Positions 23,937 through 36,800 of a DNA stretch of 64,000 bases are shown in pieces. The notes under the pieces are model-generated. The model was not told where the DNA came from. It was given only the letters and a program-made list of their open reading frames with translations, and made no database searches. Where the stretch lies: assembly GCF_037176765.1 (NCBI RefSeq), contig NC_090024.1:248759953-248823952 (forward strand), in the 5' to 3' direction. The first letter of the stretch is position 1, and each line of letters begins with the position of its first letter. The position numbers and the translations under genes are program-made. The DNA is from Anolis sagrei (taxonomy: Eukaryota; Chordata; Lepidosauria; Squamata; Anolidae).

Positions 23937-26900
23937 TGTTCTACACACTTGATTTATGACCTCTCTAGGAATGCCGTTCCCTCCATGGTCCAGTTAACTC
24001 TTCCCACACAGAACTACATTACACTCGGCAGATATCTACTGCATTTGAAACATACATGCATACTTTGAAATCTACATTATAAATTGCAAGCAGCTTCAAC
24101 ACATAGCACTGCCAATGGAGTGGGGTGGGGCGGGGGGCTTTTCCGGCTGCCCCTAACTCTGCCCTTTCCTCTCCCCCCCCCCAATAACCCCCTTCCTCAG
24201 GGCATGTTCTTCCCCCTGCGGAGTGAGAACGCCTCGCTGCCCAACGCGGCGCCGGAGCCTGTGCTCAAGGAGACGGAGCGCATGGTGTACCTGGCCGTCT
24301 CCGAGTACTTCTTCGACTCGGCCCTCTTCGCCTACTTCCAGGCCGGGGTCCTCAACATGGAGATTACGGAGGTGAGCCTCGCCAGGGGGGGGGGGGGGGG
24401 GGTCAGAGGCAGGAAAAGAAAGGAGCGAAGATGGTAAAGGTGTGCATTTTGTAAGAAGAGAGTTTGGAAATGGGTTATTTATTTATTTATCATGTCAGAA
24501 GTGAACCAAATAGTTGTATTATATTTAAAACAAAACAAAAAAAAACACAAGGTTTGCAAGCTTGGTACTCTATTAAATGTCCTTTGGCCAGTATCTGACC
24601 CCTTGGAGTGCCTCTGGTGTTGCTGTAAGAAGGTCCTCCATCGTGCATGATGTGGCCCAGCTCAGGGTGCATTGCAGCAGGTGGTCAGTGGTTTGCTCTT
24701 CTTTGCACTCGCATGTCGTGGACTCCACTTTGTGGCCCCATTTCTTAAGGTTGGCTCTGCATCTCGTGGTGCCCGAGCGCAGTCTGTTCAGCGCCTTCCA
24801 AGTCACCCCGACTTCTGTGTGCCCAGAGGGGGAGTCTCTCATTTGGTATCAGCCACTGATTGCGGTTCTGGGTTTCAGCCTGCCACTTTTGGACTCTTGC
24901 TTGCTGAGGTGTTCCAGCGAGTGTCTCTGTAGATCTAAGAAAACTATGTCTTGATTTAAGTCATTGACGTGCTGGCTAATACCCAAACAGGGGATGAGCT
25001 GGAGATGTCTCTGCCTTGGTCCTTTTACTATTGGCTGCTACTTCCCGGCAGATGTCAGGTGGTGCAATACCGGCTAAGCAGTGTAATTTCTCCATCGATG
25101 TGGGGCGCAGACACCCTGTGATAATGCGGCATGTCTCATTAAGAGCCACATCCACTGTTTTAGCGTGGTGAGATGTGTTCCACACTGGGCATGCATCCTC
25201 AGCAGCAGAGTAGCATAGCGCAAGGGCAGATGTCTTCACTGTGTCTGGTTGTGATCCCCAGGTTGTGCCAGTCAGCTTTTGTATGATATTGTTTCTCGCA
25301 CCCACTTTTTGCTTGATGTTCAGGCAGTGCTTCTTGTAAGTTAGAGCACGGTCCAGAGTGACTCATCCCAGGTACTTGGGTGTGCTGCAAGGCTCCCGTG
25401 GGATTCCTTCCCAGGTGATCTTCAGAGCTCAGGATGCTTCTCTGTTCTTGAGATGAAAGGCACATGTCTGTGTTTTAGATGGGTTGGGGATCAGCTGGTT
25501 TTCCCTGTAATAGGCAGTAAGAGCACCTAGATCTTCGGAGAGCTTCTGTTCAACCATCTCAAAGCTCCCTGCTTGAGCGGTGATGGCACGATCATCAGCA
25601 TAGATGAAGCTCTCTGTCCCTTCTGGCCGTGGCTGGTCATGTGTGTAGATGTTGAACATGGATGGAGCAAGCACGCTCCCCTGAGGCAGGCCGTTCTTCT
25701 GTTTCCGCCCTCTGCTTCTCTGGCCCTGGAACTCAACAAAAAAGCTCCTGTTTTGTAGCAGGTTTCCTACGAGGCGGGTGAGGTGGTCGTCCTTTGTGAT
25801 CTTATACATTGCTTTGGAAGGCAGCAGATCACAGGAGCACGGTCCAGGGTATGGGAATGGGTTAAAGAGAGGGGAAAAGGAAATGCAGAGGGAAGGAAGT
25901 GGAAAGAGAGGGTGTTGCTGGTGCGCCAGCGAAGGATGTGTCTAAGCGGGGAAGGAAGAGGTCCGGAAGAGATGCGAGGGGGGAAATGGCGCAGGAGAAT
26001 TGTTTTGGAAGAAACAGGAGAAATGGAAGGGCTGAGGTGGGAGGGAGGGGCGCAGGCAGGATTACCTTTACCTGACTCTGGTCCACTACAAAACCCATCA
26101 TGCAGGTGGCACTCTGCTCTTTCTGGCACTCACCCCTTCGGGTATTCTGCAGATTAAACTATTGTATTTTAACTGTCCTCATTTCTAGTGCCTGATTGCA
26201 AACAGATACTAGAGATTCTTGTGGGTTTTTTCGGGCAATATGGCCATGTTCTAGAGGCATTTCTCCTGACGTTTCGCCTGCATCTATGGCAAGCATCCTC
26301 AGAGGTCGTGAGGTCTGTTGGAATTAGGACAATGGGATTATATATCTGTGGAATGGCTGGGGTGGGGCAAGGGACTCTTCTCTACTGGAGCTAGGTGTGA
26401 ATGTTTCAACTGACCACCTTCATTAGCATTTGAAGGCCTGCATTTGAAAGCATTTGAAGATACTAGAGACCTTTGAGCCTGAAGAGAAGACCGCTCTGTG
26501 TGCTCTCGTTGCAGGTGCCCAAAGACCTGGAAGTCCTGCTGAGAGCCTCGTTCTTTGGGAGCATCGTCATGATGGTAAGGCAAGGAGAGCACGGCCTCGG
26601 CTGAGCTTACAAGGGAAGGAAGCCCCCACTGCTCAGGCCCATTGACCGATTGACCCACTGGCCCTGACCCCCATGGGCCTGGCCTTGGTCTGGGAGGCAG
26701 GGGAAACCCTTCTCTGAGGCCACTTTTGGGGTCAAGAGAAGGCTCTTGTATTCCGACTGGAGGTTTGGGAGGAAAGAAAGGGCGCTTGAGAGCCTGCTGC
26801 ACCGGTTTAATTGCACTCTGCTTTAATTGCTTCCCATGATTTCCGTTGTCTGCTTCACAGTGTGCTTATTTTAATGTCAGTTCAAAGCTACATAGGACTG

Positions 26901-27806
26901 TTGTAGGTTTTTCAGGCTGCATGGCCATGTTCTAGAGGACTTCGCCTTCTTTCCCCTGACCCTTCTCGACCAGAGTCTGTAGTCACCGTATTGTCCAAAG
27001 CGTCTCCATTTTGCACCCCATCCTCACTGACGTCCAAGTCAGGCTCAGAAACATTAGGAGGAGGAAAACACTATCACAGATTCAGGGTCAAACACAGGCT
27101 GAGTCTCAACACAAACAAAATCAAACAATGCAACAAACTTGCATAGTCCTTGTAAGCAGGCCTGTAGCGAGAGGGGGGGGGGGGTTAGGGGTTCACCCCC
27201 CCCCCCAAATGTTTCAGATTTTTTAAAAACCTGGTTTACTCAAGAATTTTAACTGGTTAACCCAATCCCCATGCTGCTAAGTCTATGAGATGCAAAAAAT
27301 CAAGATTCCCTCCAGAACTGCAAGCACTATCTCAAGCAAATATTGGCAATTTATTCACACTGTTTGGGATCTGCCTACCTGTGTGACCGCATCTCTGTGT
27401 ACGAACTCTCTTCGTTCATCTGGAGAGGCCCTACTCACGATCCCACCTGCATTGCAAGTGCAATTGGCAGGGATGAGGGATAGGGCTTTCTCGGTGGTGG
27501 CCCCTCAACTCTGGAACTCTCTCCCTAAGGACATCAGGCAAGTCCCAGCCAGGATAACTGCATGCCCATCCCCCTCCAAACACCTACCCTTTTCACCTGG
27601 TCATGCCCAGCACTTTTTAATTTTAATTATTACATTTGGCCCTGCCACAGATTCTAATTGCATCATGGTGTGTTGTTAATGTTATTGCCTTGTTTTTGAG
27701 TTATTTTGCTGTATTGTTGTTGTTTTTACTGTTGTATTTGGGCTCGGCCTCTTGTAAGCCACACCGACTCCTCCGGGAGATGGTAGCAGGGAACAAATAA
27801 AGGTTG

Positions 27807-27853
<47 letters not shown>

Positions 27854-30800
27854 TGTCATTGTGGGATGTGTGTGTTGAATGCTCTCCTTAAGGAGGCCAG
27901 ACTTGGTGGAGGTGGTTGACAGGGGCGGAGCTGCAGGCTATTCAAGGCTGCTCTGTCCCCTGCTCTGCTCTTTGCTTCAGCGTGAGATAGGAGGCAGGTT
28001 TCAACCCCCCTCCCCCAAATTTCAACCCCTCCCAAAAAAAATTTCTGGCTACGGCCCTGTTTGTAAGTAACACAGAATGAGGCTTCCTCATCCTCATTCA
28101 AATGAGGGAGCAAAACATAAACTTTGAGTAAATAGCTATTCCACCATACCAAAGAGCATCGCTGTTAGAGCGTGGCTAATTCAGCATCTCCTTCAGAGCA
28201 GCATATTGCTTCTCCAAACGGCTCCAAACTGTATTCTAAAATCCATACAGTTACACCCCATCACGTGTGGCCCAAACATGCTGGCTGACCTACATTACCA
28301 GCTGCACATAATAATTAACATCATTATTTATTTATTTATTTATTTATTGAAACGTTTTGTATGCCGACCTTCTCACCTTTCTTGAGGGACTCAGACTGGT
28401 TTCCAACCATAATATACATACAGTCAATAAAAACATCATACTTCATATTGCAATAAAATATTAAAACAGCAAAACAGCAATAAATACAGTGGTCAGTCGT
28501 CACACTAAAATCGTTGTTCATCATCCTCCATCCATATCTCCGGGTGTTGGCTCACTCATTGAATGCCTGCCTCCATAACCACATCTTCACCTGTTTCCTG
28601 AATGTCAGGATAGAAAGGGTGGTTCTGGCCTCCAGAGGGAGAGAGTTCCAGAGTCGAGGGGCCACCACCGAGAAGGCCCTGTCCCTCGTTCCCACCAGGC
28701 GCGCTTGCGAGGCCGGTGGGACCGAGAGCAGGGCCTCTCCAGACGAGCTGATGAACCATCAAGATGGTTTACCTCTCCGAACGTATTCTCCCCTATGAAC
28801 CATCAAGATGATGGTTCATAGGGGAGAATACATTCGGAGAGGTAAACAGGGCCGGAGTCATTTATTTATTTATTTCACAGTTTTGTATACCGAGCTTCTC
28901 AACCTCATTGAGGGACTCAGCCCGGTTTCCAGCCATAAAAAACATATACACTCATTAAAATATCATATATCACAATTACAAAAACCACTTTAAAATAACA
29001 ATATAAAACTGCTGTGGTCAGTCGTCCTATTAAGATGGATCTACATCAACTTCCATCCAGAGTCCTATGGTGTTGTCTCATTCCTCGAAGGCCTGACTCC
29101 ACAGCCACGTCTTCACCTGTTTCCTAAATGTTAGGATGGATGGGGCGGTTCTGGCCTCCAGAGGGAGAGAGTTCCAGAGTCGTGGGGCCACCACCGAGAA
29201 GGTCCTGTCCCTCGTCCCCACCAGCCGCGCTTGCGAGGCTGGTGGGACCGAGAGCAGGGCCTCTCCAGACGATCTTAATAATCTTGACGGTTCGTAGGGG
29301 AGAATACGTTCAGAGAGGTAAACAGGGCCGGAGTCATTTAGGGCTTTATAGGTCAACACCAGCACTTTGAATTGTGCTCGGAAGCTAATTGGCAGCCAGT
29401 GGAGCTGGCATAACAGCGGAGTGGTGTGCTCCCTGCACCCAGCCCCCGTTAGTAATCTGGCTGCCGCGCGTTGGACTAATTGAAGCTTCTGGGCAGTCTT
29501 CAGAGGCAACCCCATGTAGAGAGCGTTGCAGTAGTCTAAACGGGATGTAACCAAAGTGTGGACCACTGTGACCAAGTCAGACTTCCCAAGGTACGGGCGC
29601 AGCTGGCGCACAAGTTTTAATTTTAATAATAATAATTATTATGGTTCTGATCTCTAATGGCAGGGAGTTCCAAAGTCAAGGGGCCACCATCGAGAAGGCC
29701 CTGTCCCTCGTCCCCACCAGATGCGCTTGTGAGGCTGATGGGACCGAGAGCAGGGCCTCCAGACGATCTTAATAACCTTGATGGTTCGTAGGGGAGAATA
29801 CGTTCGGAGAGGTAAACCGGGCCTGAGTCGTTTAGGGCTTTAGAGGTTAACACCAGCACTTTGAATTGTGCTCGGAAGCTAATTGGCAGCCAGTGGAGCT
29901 GGTGTAACAGGGGAGTGGTGTGCTCCCTGGACCCAGCCCCCGTTAGTAATCTGGCTGCCGCGCGTTGGACTTGCTGCAGCTTCCGGGCAGTCTTCAGAGG
30001 CAACCCCACGTAGAGAGCGTTGCAGTAGTCTATGCGGAATGTAACCAAAGCGTGGACTACCGTGGCCAAGTCAGCCCTCCCAAGGTACGGACGCAGCTGG
30101 CGCACAAGTTTTAATTGTGCGAATGCTCCCCTGGTCACCGCTGAAACCTGGGGTTCCAGGCTCAGCGATGAATCTAGGAGAACTCCCAGACTGCGGCTTT
30201 TTTTTTTAGGGCTTTTCTTTAACACACACACACACTTGATCCTGCTACGACTTACTGTAACACCTCTCTCCTTCCTCCTCCTCCTCCTCCTCGTGCGAGG
30301 GCTAACGGGGACTCTTCCCGCCTTTGTCGCAGAACCCGGACGTGATGGACGCCCCGCTGCTGCTGCGTCTGCAGGCCTCCTCGGCCCCTCGGTGCAGCAT
30401 CCAGGTCTCCGGGATGTCCGTCTCCGTCACGGCCCTCTTCGACATCTTCCTGGCCCCGCCGGGACAGCCCCTCGTCCAGCTCTCCAGCATGACCATGGTG
30501 AGGCGGGGGTCCGGACCCAAGCGCACGCCACAACGGGGTGCTTCCGCCTGCAGGTCGATGTGCAAAGGGCGAGGGGCCACCTGCTGCCTCGTTCAGTGGC
30601 ATCGCCAAGGAGGGTTGCAGTGGGGATGGGGCAGAAAGTGGGTTCCACTGCAGCTGTGGATGACTGATCCTGCATAATGAATCCACCTGGACTTTCATTT
30701 AAACTTGACCTATCTATTTAGTCCAGTGGTTCTCAACCTGGGGGTCGGGACCCCTGGAGGGGTCGCGAGGGGATGTCAGAGGGGTCACCAAAGACCATCA

Positions 30801-33800
30801 CAGACAGTATTTTCTGTTGATCTGTGTGGGAAGTTTGGCCTAATTCTATCATTGGTGGGCTTCTGAATGCTCTTTGGTTGTACGTGAACTATAAATCCCA
30901 GCAACTACAACTCCCAAATGTCAAGGTCTATTTTCCTCGGACTTCACCAGTGTTCACATTTGGGCATATTGAATATTCATGCCAAGTTGGATCCAGATCC
31001 ATCATTGTTTGAATCCACAGTGCTCTCTGGGTGTAGGCAAACTACAACTCCCAAGTGCAAGGTCAATGCCCACCAAACCCTTCCAGTATTTTCCGTTGGT
31101 CATGGGAGTTCTGTGTGCCAAGTTTGCTCCAATTCCAACGTTGGTAGAGTTCAGCATGCTCTTTGAATGTAGGTGAACTATAAATCCCAGCAACTACAAC
31201 TCCCAAATGACAAAATCAATCCTCCCATAACACTCCAATAAGAATACATCCTGCATACCAGATATTTACATAACGATTCATAACAGTAGCAAAATTACAA
31301 TTATGAAGTAGCAATGAAAATAATTTAATGGCTGGGGGTCACCACATCTATTAAGGGGTCGCGACATTAGGAACGTTGAGAACCACTGGTTTAGTCACTA
31401 GGGTTCAGTGCTTCTGGGCAGCGTCTCCCAAATCCCTCCTAACCTTAGGCTTGCATGTGTTTGGCCCTTCTCTCCCGGCAGGAAGCCCGGATGAGTGCCA
31501 AGGTGGCCTTGCGCCAGAAGTCCCTCCAAGTCCAGCTGGACCTCAGAAGGTATGCGCGGCTTTGATCCACCTACGTGTGATGTCTGGAAACAGGGTGGAG
31601 AAGGGTTCTCGGCTGCAACCCCTCCACTTGCCACACTCAGTTCCTGCTCTCTTTGCCTTGCGCAGGTTCCGGATCTACTCCAACCAATCGGCCCTCGAAT
31701 CCTTGGCGGTAAGTGGCAGGTGGTGAAGGGAAGGCCAGAGATGGGGGGTCCTCTTCCAAGGGGCTTGGAGGGCAGAGCCAGTGTATCTGTCTGAACATAT
31801 CTCCCGCTACGTCCCACCTCGGAGTTGGAGATCATCTGGGAGGGCCCTGCTCTCGACCCCACCACTCTCACAAGTGAGGCTGGTGGGGACGAGGAGCAGG
31901 GCTTTCTCGGTGGTGGCTCCTCACCTGTGGGACTCAGAGCATCATCATCCCTCCTCTCCTTCAGGAGGAGGGGGAAGACATGGTTATGGGACCAGGCCTT
32001 TGGGCAACCAGGCAATTAAATAAGACAATCAGGCGAGTAAGACCAGCAGGATTGACAAAGTGGAATCAAAAAACAGATCTTTGAGATAGTGAACACTGAC
32101 AGTATAGGAGGAGTTGGGTTTGTATTGGTTTTATTGATTTTATTGGGATAATGCATGAATTGTTGGTAATGGTGAATTTGTTGTAGTTTTGTGATGACTG
32201 TATTGTCGAAGGCTTTCATGGCTGGAATCACTAGGTTCTTGTGGGGTTTTTCGGGCTATATGGCCATGTTCTAGAGGCATTCTCTCCTGACCTTTCCCCT
32301 GCATCTATGGCAAGCATCCTCAGAGGGAGTGAGGTCTGTTGGAATTAGGAAAATGGGTTTATATCTCTGGGGAAAGACCAAGGTGGGACAAAGGACTCTT
32401 GTCTGCTGGAGCTACGTGGGAATCTCTGGGTTGTTGTAGGTTTTTTTGGGCTATATGGCCATGTTCTAAAGGCATTCTCTCCTGACCTTTCGCCTGCATC
32501 TATGGCAAGCATCCTCAGAGGGAGTGAGGTCTGTTGGAATTAGGAAAATGGGTTTATATCTCAGGGTGGGACAAAGGACTCTTGTCTGCTGGAGCTAGGT
32601 GTGAATCTCTGGGTTGTTGTAGGTTTTTTTGGGCTATATGGCCATGTTCTAAAGGCATTCTCTCCTGACCTTTCGCCTGCATCTATGGCAAGCATCCTCA
32701 GAGGGAGTGAGGTCTGTTGGAATTAGGAAAATGGGTTTATATCTCAGGGTGGGACAAAGGACTCTTGTCTGCTGGAGCTAGGTGTGAATCTCTGGGTTGT
32801 TGTAGGTTTTTTTGGGCTATATGGCCATGTTCTAGAGGCATTCTCTCCTGACCTTTCACCTGCATCTATGGCAAGCATCCTCAGAGGGAGTGAGGTCTCT
32901 TGGAACTAGGAAAATGGGTTTATATATCTGTGGAATGACCAGGGTGGGACAAAGGACTCTTGTCTGCTGGAGCTAGGTGTGAATCTCTGGGTTGTTGTAG
33001 GTTTTTTTGGGCTATATGGCCATGTTCTAGAGGCATTCTCTCCTGACCTTTCGCCTGCATCTATGGCAAGCATCCTCAGAGGGAGTGAGGTCTGTTGGAA
33101 TTAGGAAAATGGGTTTATATCTCTGTGGAAAGACCAGGGTGGGACAAAGGACTCTTGTCTGCTGGAGCTAGGTGGGAATCTCTGGGTTGTTGTAGGTTTT
33201 TTTGGGCTATATGGCCATGTTCTAGAGGCATTCTCTCCTGACCTTTCGCCTGCATCTATGGCAAGCATCCTCAGAGGGAGTGAGGTCTGTTGGAACTAGG
33301 AAAAATGGGTTTATATATCTGTGGAATGACCAGGGTGGGATAAAGGACTCTTGTCTGCTGGAGCTACGTGGGAATCTCTGGGTTGTTGTAGGTTTTTTTG
33401 GGCTATATGGCCATGTTCTAAAGGCATTCTCTCCTGACGTTTCGCCTGCATCTATGGCAAGCATCCTCAGAGGGAGTGAGGTCTGTTGGAATTGGGAAAA
33501 TGGGTTTATATCTCTGTGGAATGGCTGGGGTGGGGCAAAGAGCTCTTCTCTGCTGGAGCTAGGTGTGAATGTTTCAACTGACCACCTTCATTAGCATTTG
33601 AAGGCCTGGCTGGTTCCTCAGGTGCTCTGCACAAGCATGTGGACAACAAAAGAAATCCACAATAAGCAGGTGGACAATTTCAACAGAAAGGAGAAAGCCA
33701 TGAAAATGAACAAAATCTGGCTGCCAGTATTAAAAAAACTCAAAAATCACAACAGCAAAACAACAGAGAGGAAACAACCAGGCACAGTATATTATTGGAG

Positions 33801-36800
33801 AACACAGAAATGCTGGACCACTCCAACAACCACCATGTCAGGCTACACAGAGAAGCCATTGAAATCCACAAGAAGCATGTGGACAATTTCAACAGAGAGG
33901 AAACAAGCAGGCACATCTTAACACCTCTCAACAAAAGATTTTCCCAGGCTCAGCCAGACCTTCAAATGCTAATGAAGGTGGTCAGCTGAAACATTCCCAC
34001 CTAGCTCCAGCAGACAAGAGTCCTTTGTCCCACCCTGGTCATTATTCCACAGATATATAAACCCATTTTCCTATTTCCAACAGACCTCACTACCTCTGAG
34101 GATGCTTGCCATAGATGCAGGCGAAACGTCAGGAGAGAATGCCTCTAGAACATGGCCATAGAGCCCGAAAAAACCCACAAGAACCTTTGTGATGATTGTT
34201 TGTGATGCAGGCATCTAATCGTGCCTTTGCTGTTGTAAGCCACCCTGGGTCCCCTTCGGGGTGAGAAGGGCGGGGTAAAAGAACCCCAAATAAATAATTG
34301 GTTAGCAAATCTCCTTCTATTTGAGTTGGGGGCTGCTTCGTGCTCTCAACTGACCCCTTTTCCTCCTTCTGCCTCCAGCTCATCCCGCTGCAGGGACCCC
34401 TGAAGACGCTGCTGCAGTTGGCCATCATGCCCCTCATCAATGGTAGGCATCGGGGGGCCGGGAAAGACCCCTCCGTTCACCCCTTAAGAGGTTCTAGATC
34501 AGGTTCTAGAGGTTGCCCCTTAAGAGGTTCTAGATCAGGCATGGGCCAACTCTGGCCCTCCAGGTGTTTTGGACTCCAGTTCACACCATTCCCAACAGCT
34601 GGACACGTTCACATGTGTTTTGGATGTCAACTCCCACAACTCCCAAGGTCCAATGGACTGCTAGGGCTTTCCAAACCAGGTACCACCTGCAGCCCTCCAG
34701 GTGTTTTAGACTCCAACTCCCACCATTCCTAACAGCCTCAGGCCCTTTCCTTTTGCCCCTCAGCCGCTTAAGCGGCTGAGGGGCAAAAGGAAGGGGCCTG
34801 AGGCTGTTAGGAATGGTGGGAGTTGAAGTCCAAAACACCTGGAGGGCCAAAGTTTGCCCATGCACGTTCTAGATCCAACACACTGACCTTCCCTTGGACC
34901 CTCCTTGGTCTGAGGATATTGGGGGAAAGGCAGGGTCAGGATCCCAAAGGACCCAAACAGGTGGGAGAGCTGAATGGATTCCAGCAAGGAGAAATGTCTT
35001 GTGCTGCCCTTCAGCAGGTGAAAGGAAATGCACAGGTATAGGATGGGGACACCTGGCTTGGAAAGGGATCTCAGAGCTTTTGTGGACCACAAACTGAACA
35101 TGAGTTGAAGGTGGGGTGCAGTCCCTTCCAATTTGTTGTTTATTCAGTCACTCCTGACACGGGACAAAAAAATCCAGTCATTTCCGACTCTTGGTGACCT
35201 CCTGGACCAGCCCAGGCCAGAGCTCCCTGTCGGCCGTCACCACCCCCAGCTCCTTCAAGGTCAAGCCAGTCACTTCAAGGATAGCCTCCCTCTATCTTGC
35301 CCTTGGTTGGCCCCTCTTCTTTTTTCCCAAGCATCATTGGTTTCTCTAGGCGACCTCATGGACCAGCCCAGGCCAGAGCTCCCTGTTGACCGTCACCACC
35401 CCCAGCTCTTTCAAGGTTAAGCCAGTCACTTCAAGGATACCCTCCCTCCATCTTGACCTTAGTTGGCCCCTCTTCCTTTTTCCTTCCATTTTCCCCAGCA
35501 TCATTGTCTTCTCTAGGTGACCTCATGGACCAGCCCACGCCAGAGTTCCCTGTTGGCTGTCACCACCCCCAGCTCCTTCAAGGTCAAGCCAGTCACTTCA
35601 AGGATACCCTCCCTCCATCTTGCCCTTGGTTGGCCCCTCTTCCTTTTTCCTTCCATTTTCCCAAGCATCAATGTCTTCTCTAGATGACCTCATAGACCAG
35701 CCCATGCCAGAGCTCCCTGTCGGCCGTCACCACCCCGAGCTCCTTCAAGGTCAAGCCAGTCACTTCAAGGATACCCTCCCTCCATCTTGCCCTTGGTTGG
35801 CCCCTCTTCCTTTTTCCTTCCATTTTCCCCAGCATCATTGTCTTCTCTAGGTGACCTCATGGACCAGCCCAGGCCAGAGCTCCCTGTTGACTGTCACCAC
35901 CCCCAGCTCCTTCAAGGTCAAGCCAGTCACTTCAAGGATAGCCTCCCTCTATCTTGCCCTTGGTTGGCCCCTCTTCCTTTTTCCTTCCATTTTCCCAAGC
36001 ATCAATGTCTTCTCTAGATGACCTCATAGACCAGCCCATGCCAGAGCTCCCTGTCGGCCGTCACCACCCCTAGCTCCTTCAAGGTCAAGCCAGTCACTTC
36101 AAGGATACCCTCCCTCTATCTTGCCCTTGGTCGGCCCCTCTTCCTTTTTCCTTCCATTTTCCCCAGCATCATTGCCTTCTCTAAGCTTTCCTTTCTTCTC
36201 ATGATGTGGCCAAAGGACTTCCTCTTGGCCTCTCGTCTCCTTTCCTCCAGTGAGCAGCCGGGCTTTCTTTCCTGGAGGATGGACTGGTTGGACCTTCTCG
36301 CAGTCCAAGGCACTCTCAGCACTTTCCTCCAACACCACAGCTCAAAAGCATCTCTCTTCTTTCGCTCAGCTTTCCTTATAGTCCAGCTCTCACATCCATA
36401 GGTTACTACAGGGAAGTGACTGGCTTGACCTTGGGGGAGCTGGGGGTGGCCACGGCTGACAGGGAGCTCTGGCTTGGGCTGGTCCATGGGGTCACAGAGT
36501 CGGAAACGACTGAATGTATAAACAACAACAACTATGTGGACCTTTGTTACCAGTGTGATGTCTCTACTCTTGACTATGTTATGGAGATGGGTCCTTGCTC
36601 TCCTCCCCAGAAGGAAACATCTCCCGATTTCCTGGCTGCGCTCATCTTTGCGCCTAGAAATACAAACCCTGTCACCGTCTCCACGTTTTCTCCATGTCCC
36701 AGTTGTATGGCTCCATCCCATGTCCCAGAATCCCCTTTGCAGCCCTGACTCTGCTCTTCTCCGTTGCTTTCCTTGCAGAGAAAACCAAGAAGGGCGTCCA

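Noticed and set aside
32235-33600. Array as LTRs of a retrovirus-like element
   Set aside because: No TG...CA ends or target duplications; neighbouring REAIEIH/NFNREE coding fits Penelope-like elements better.
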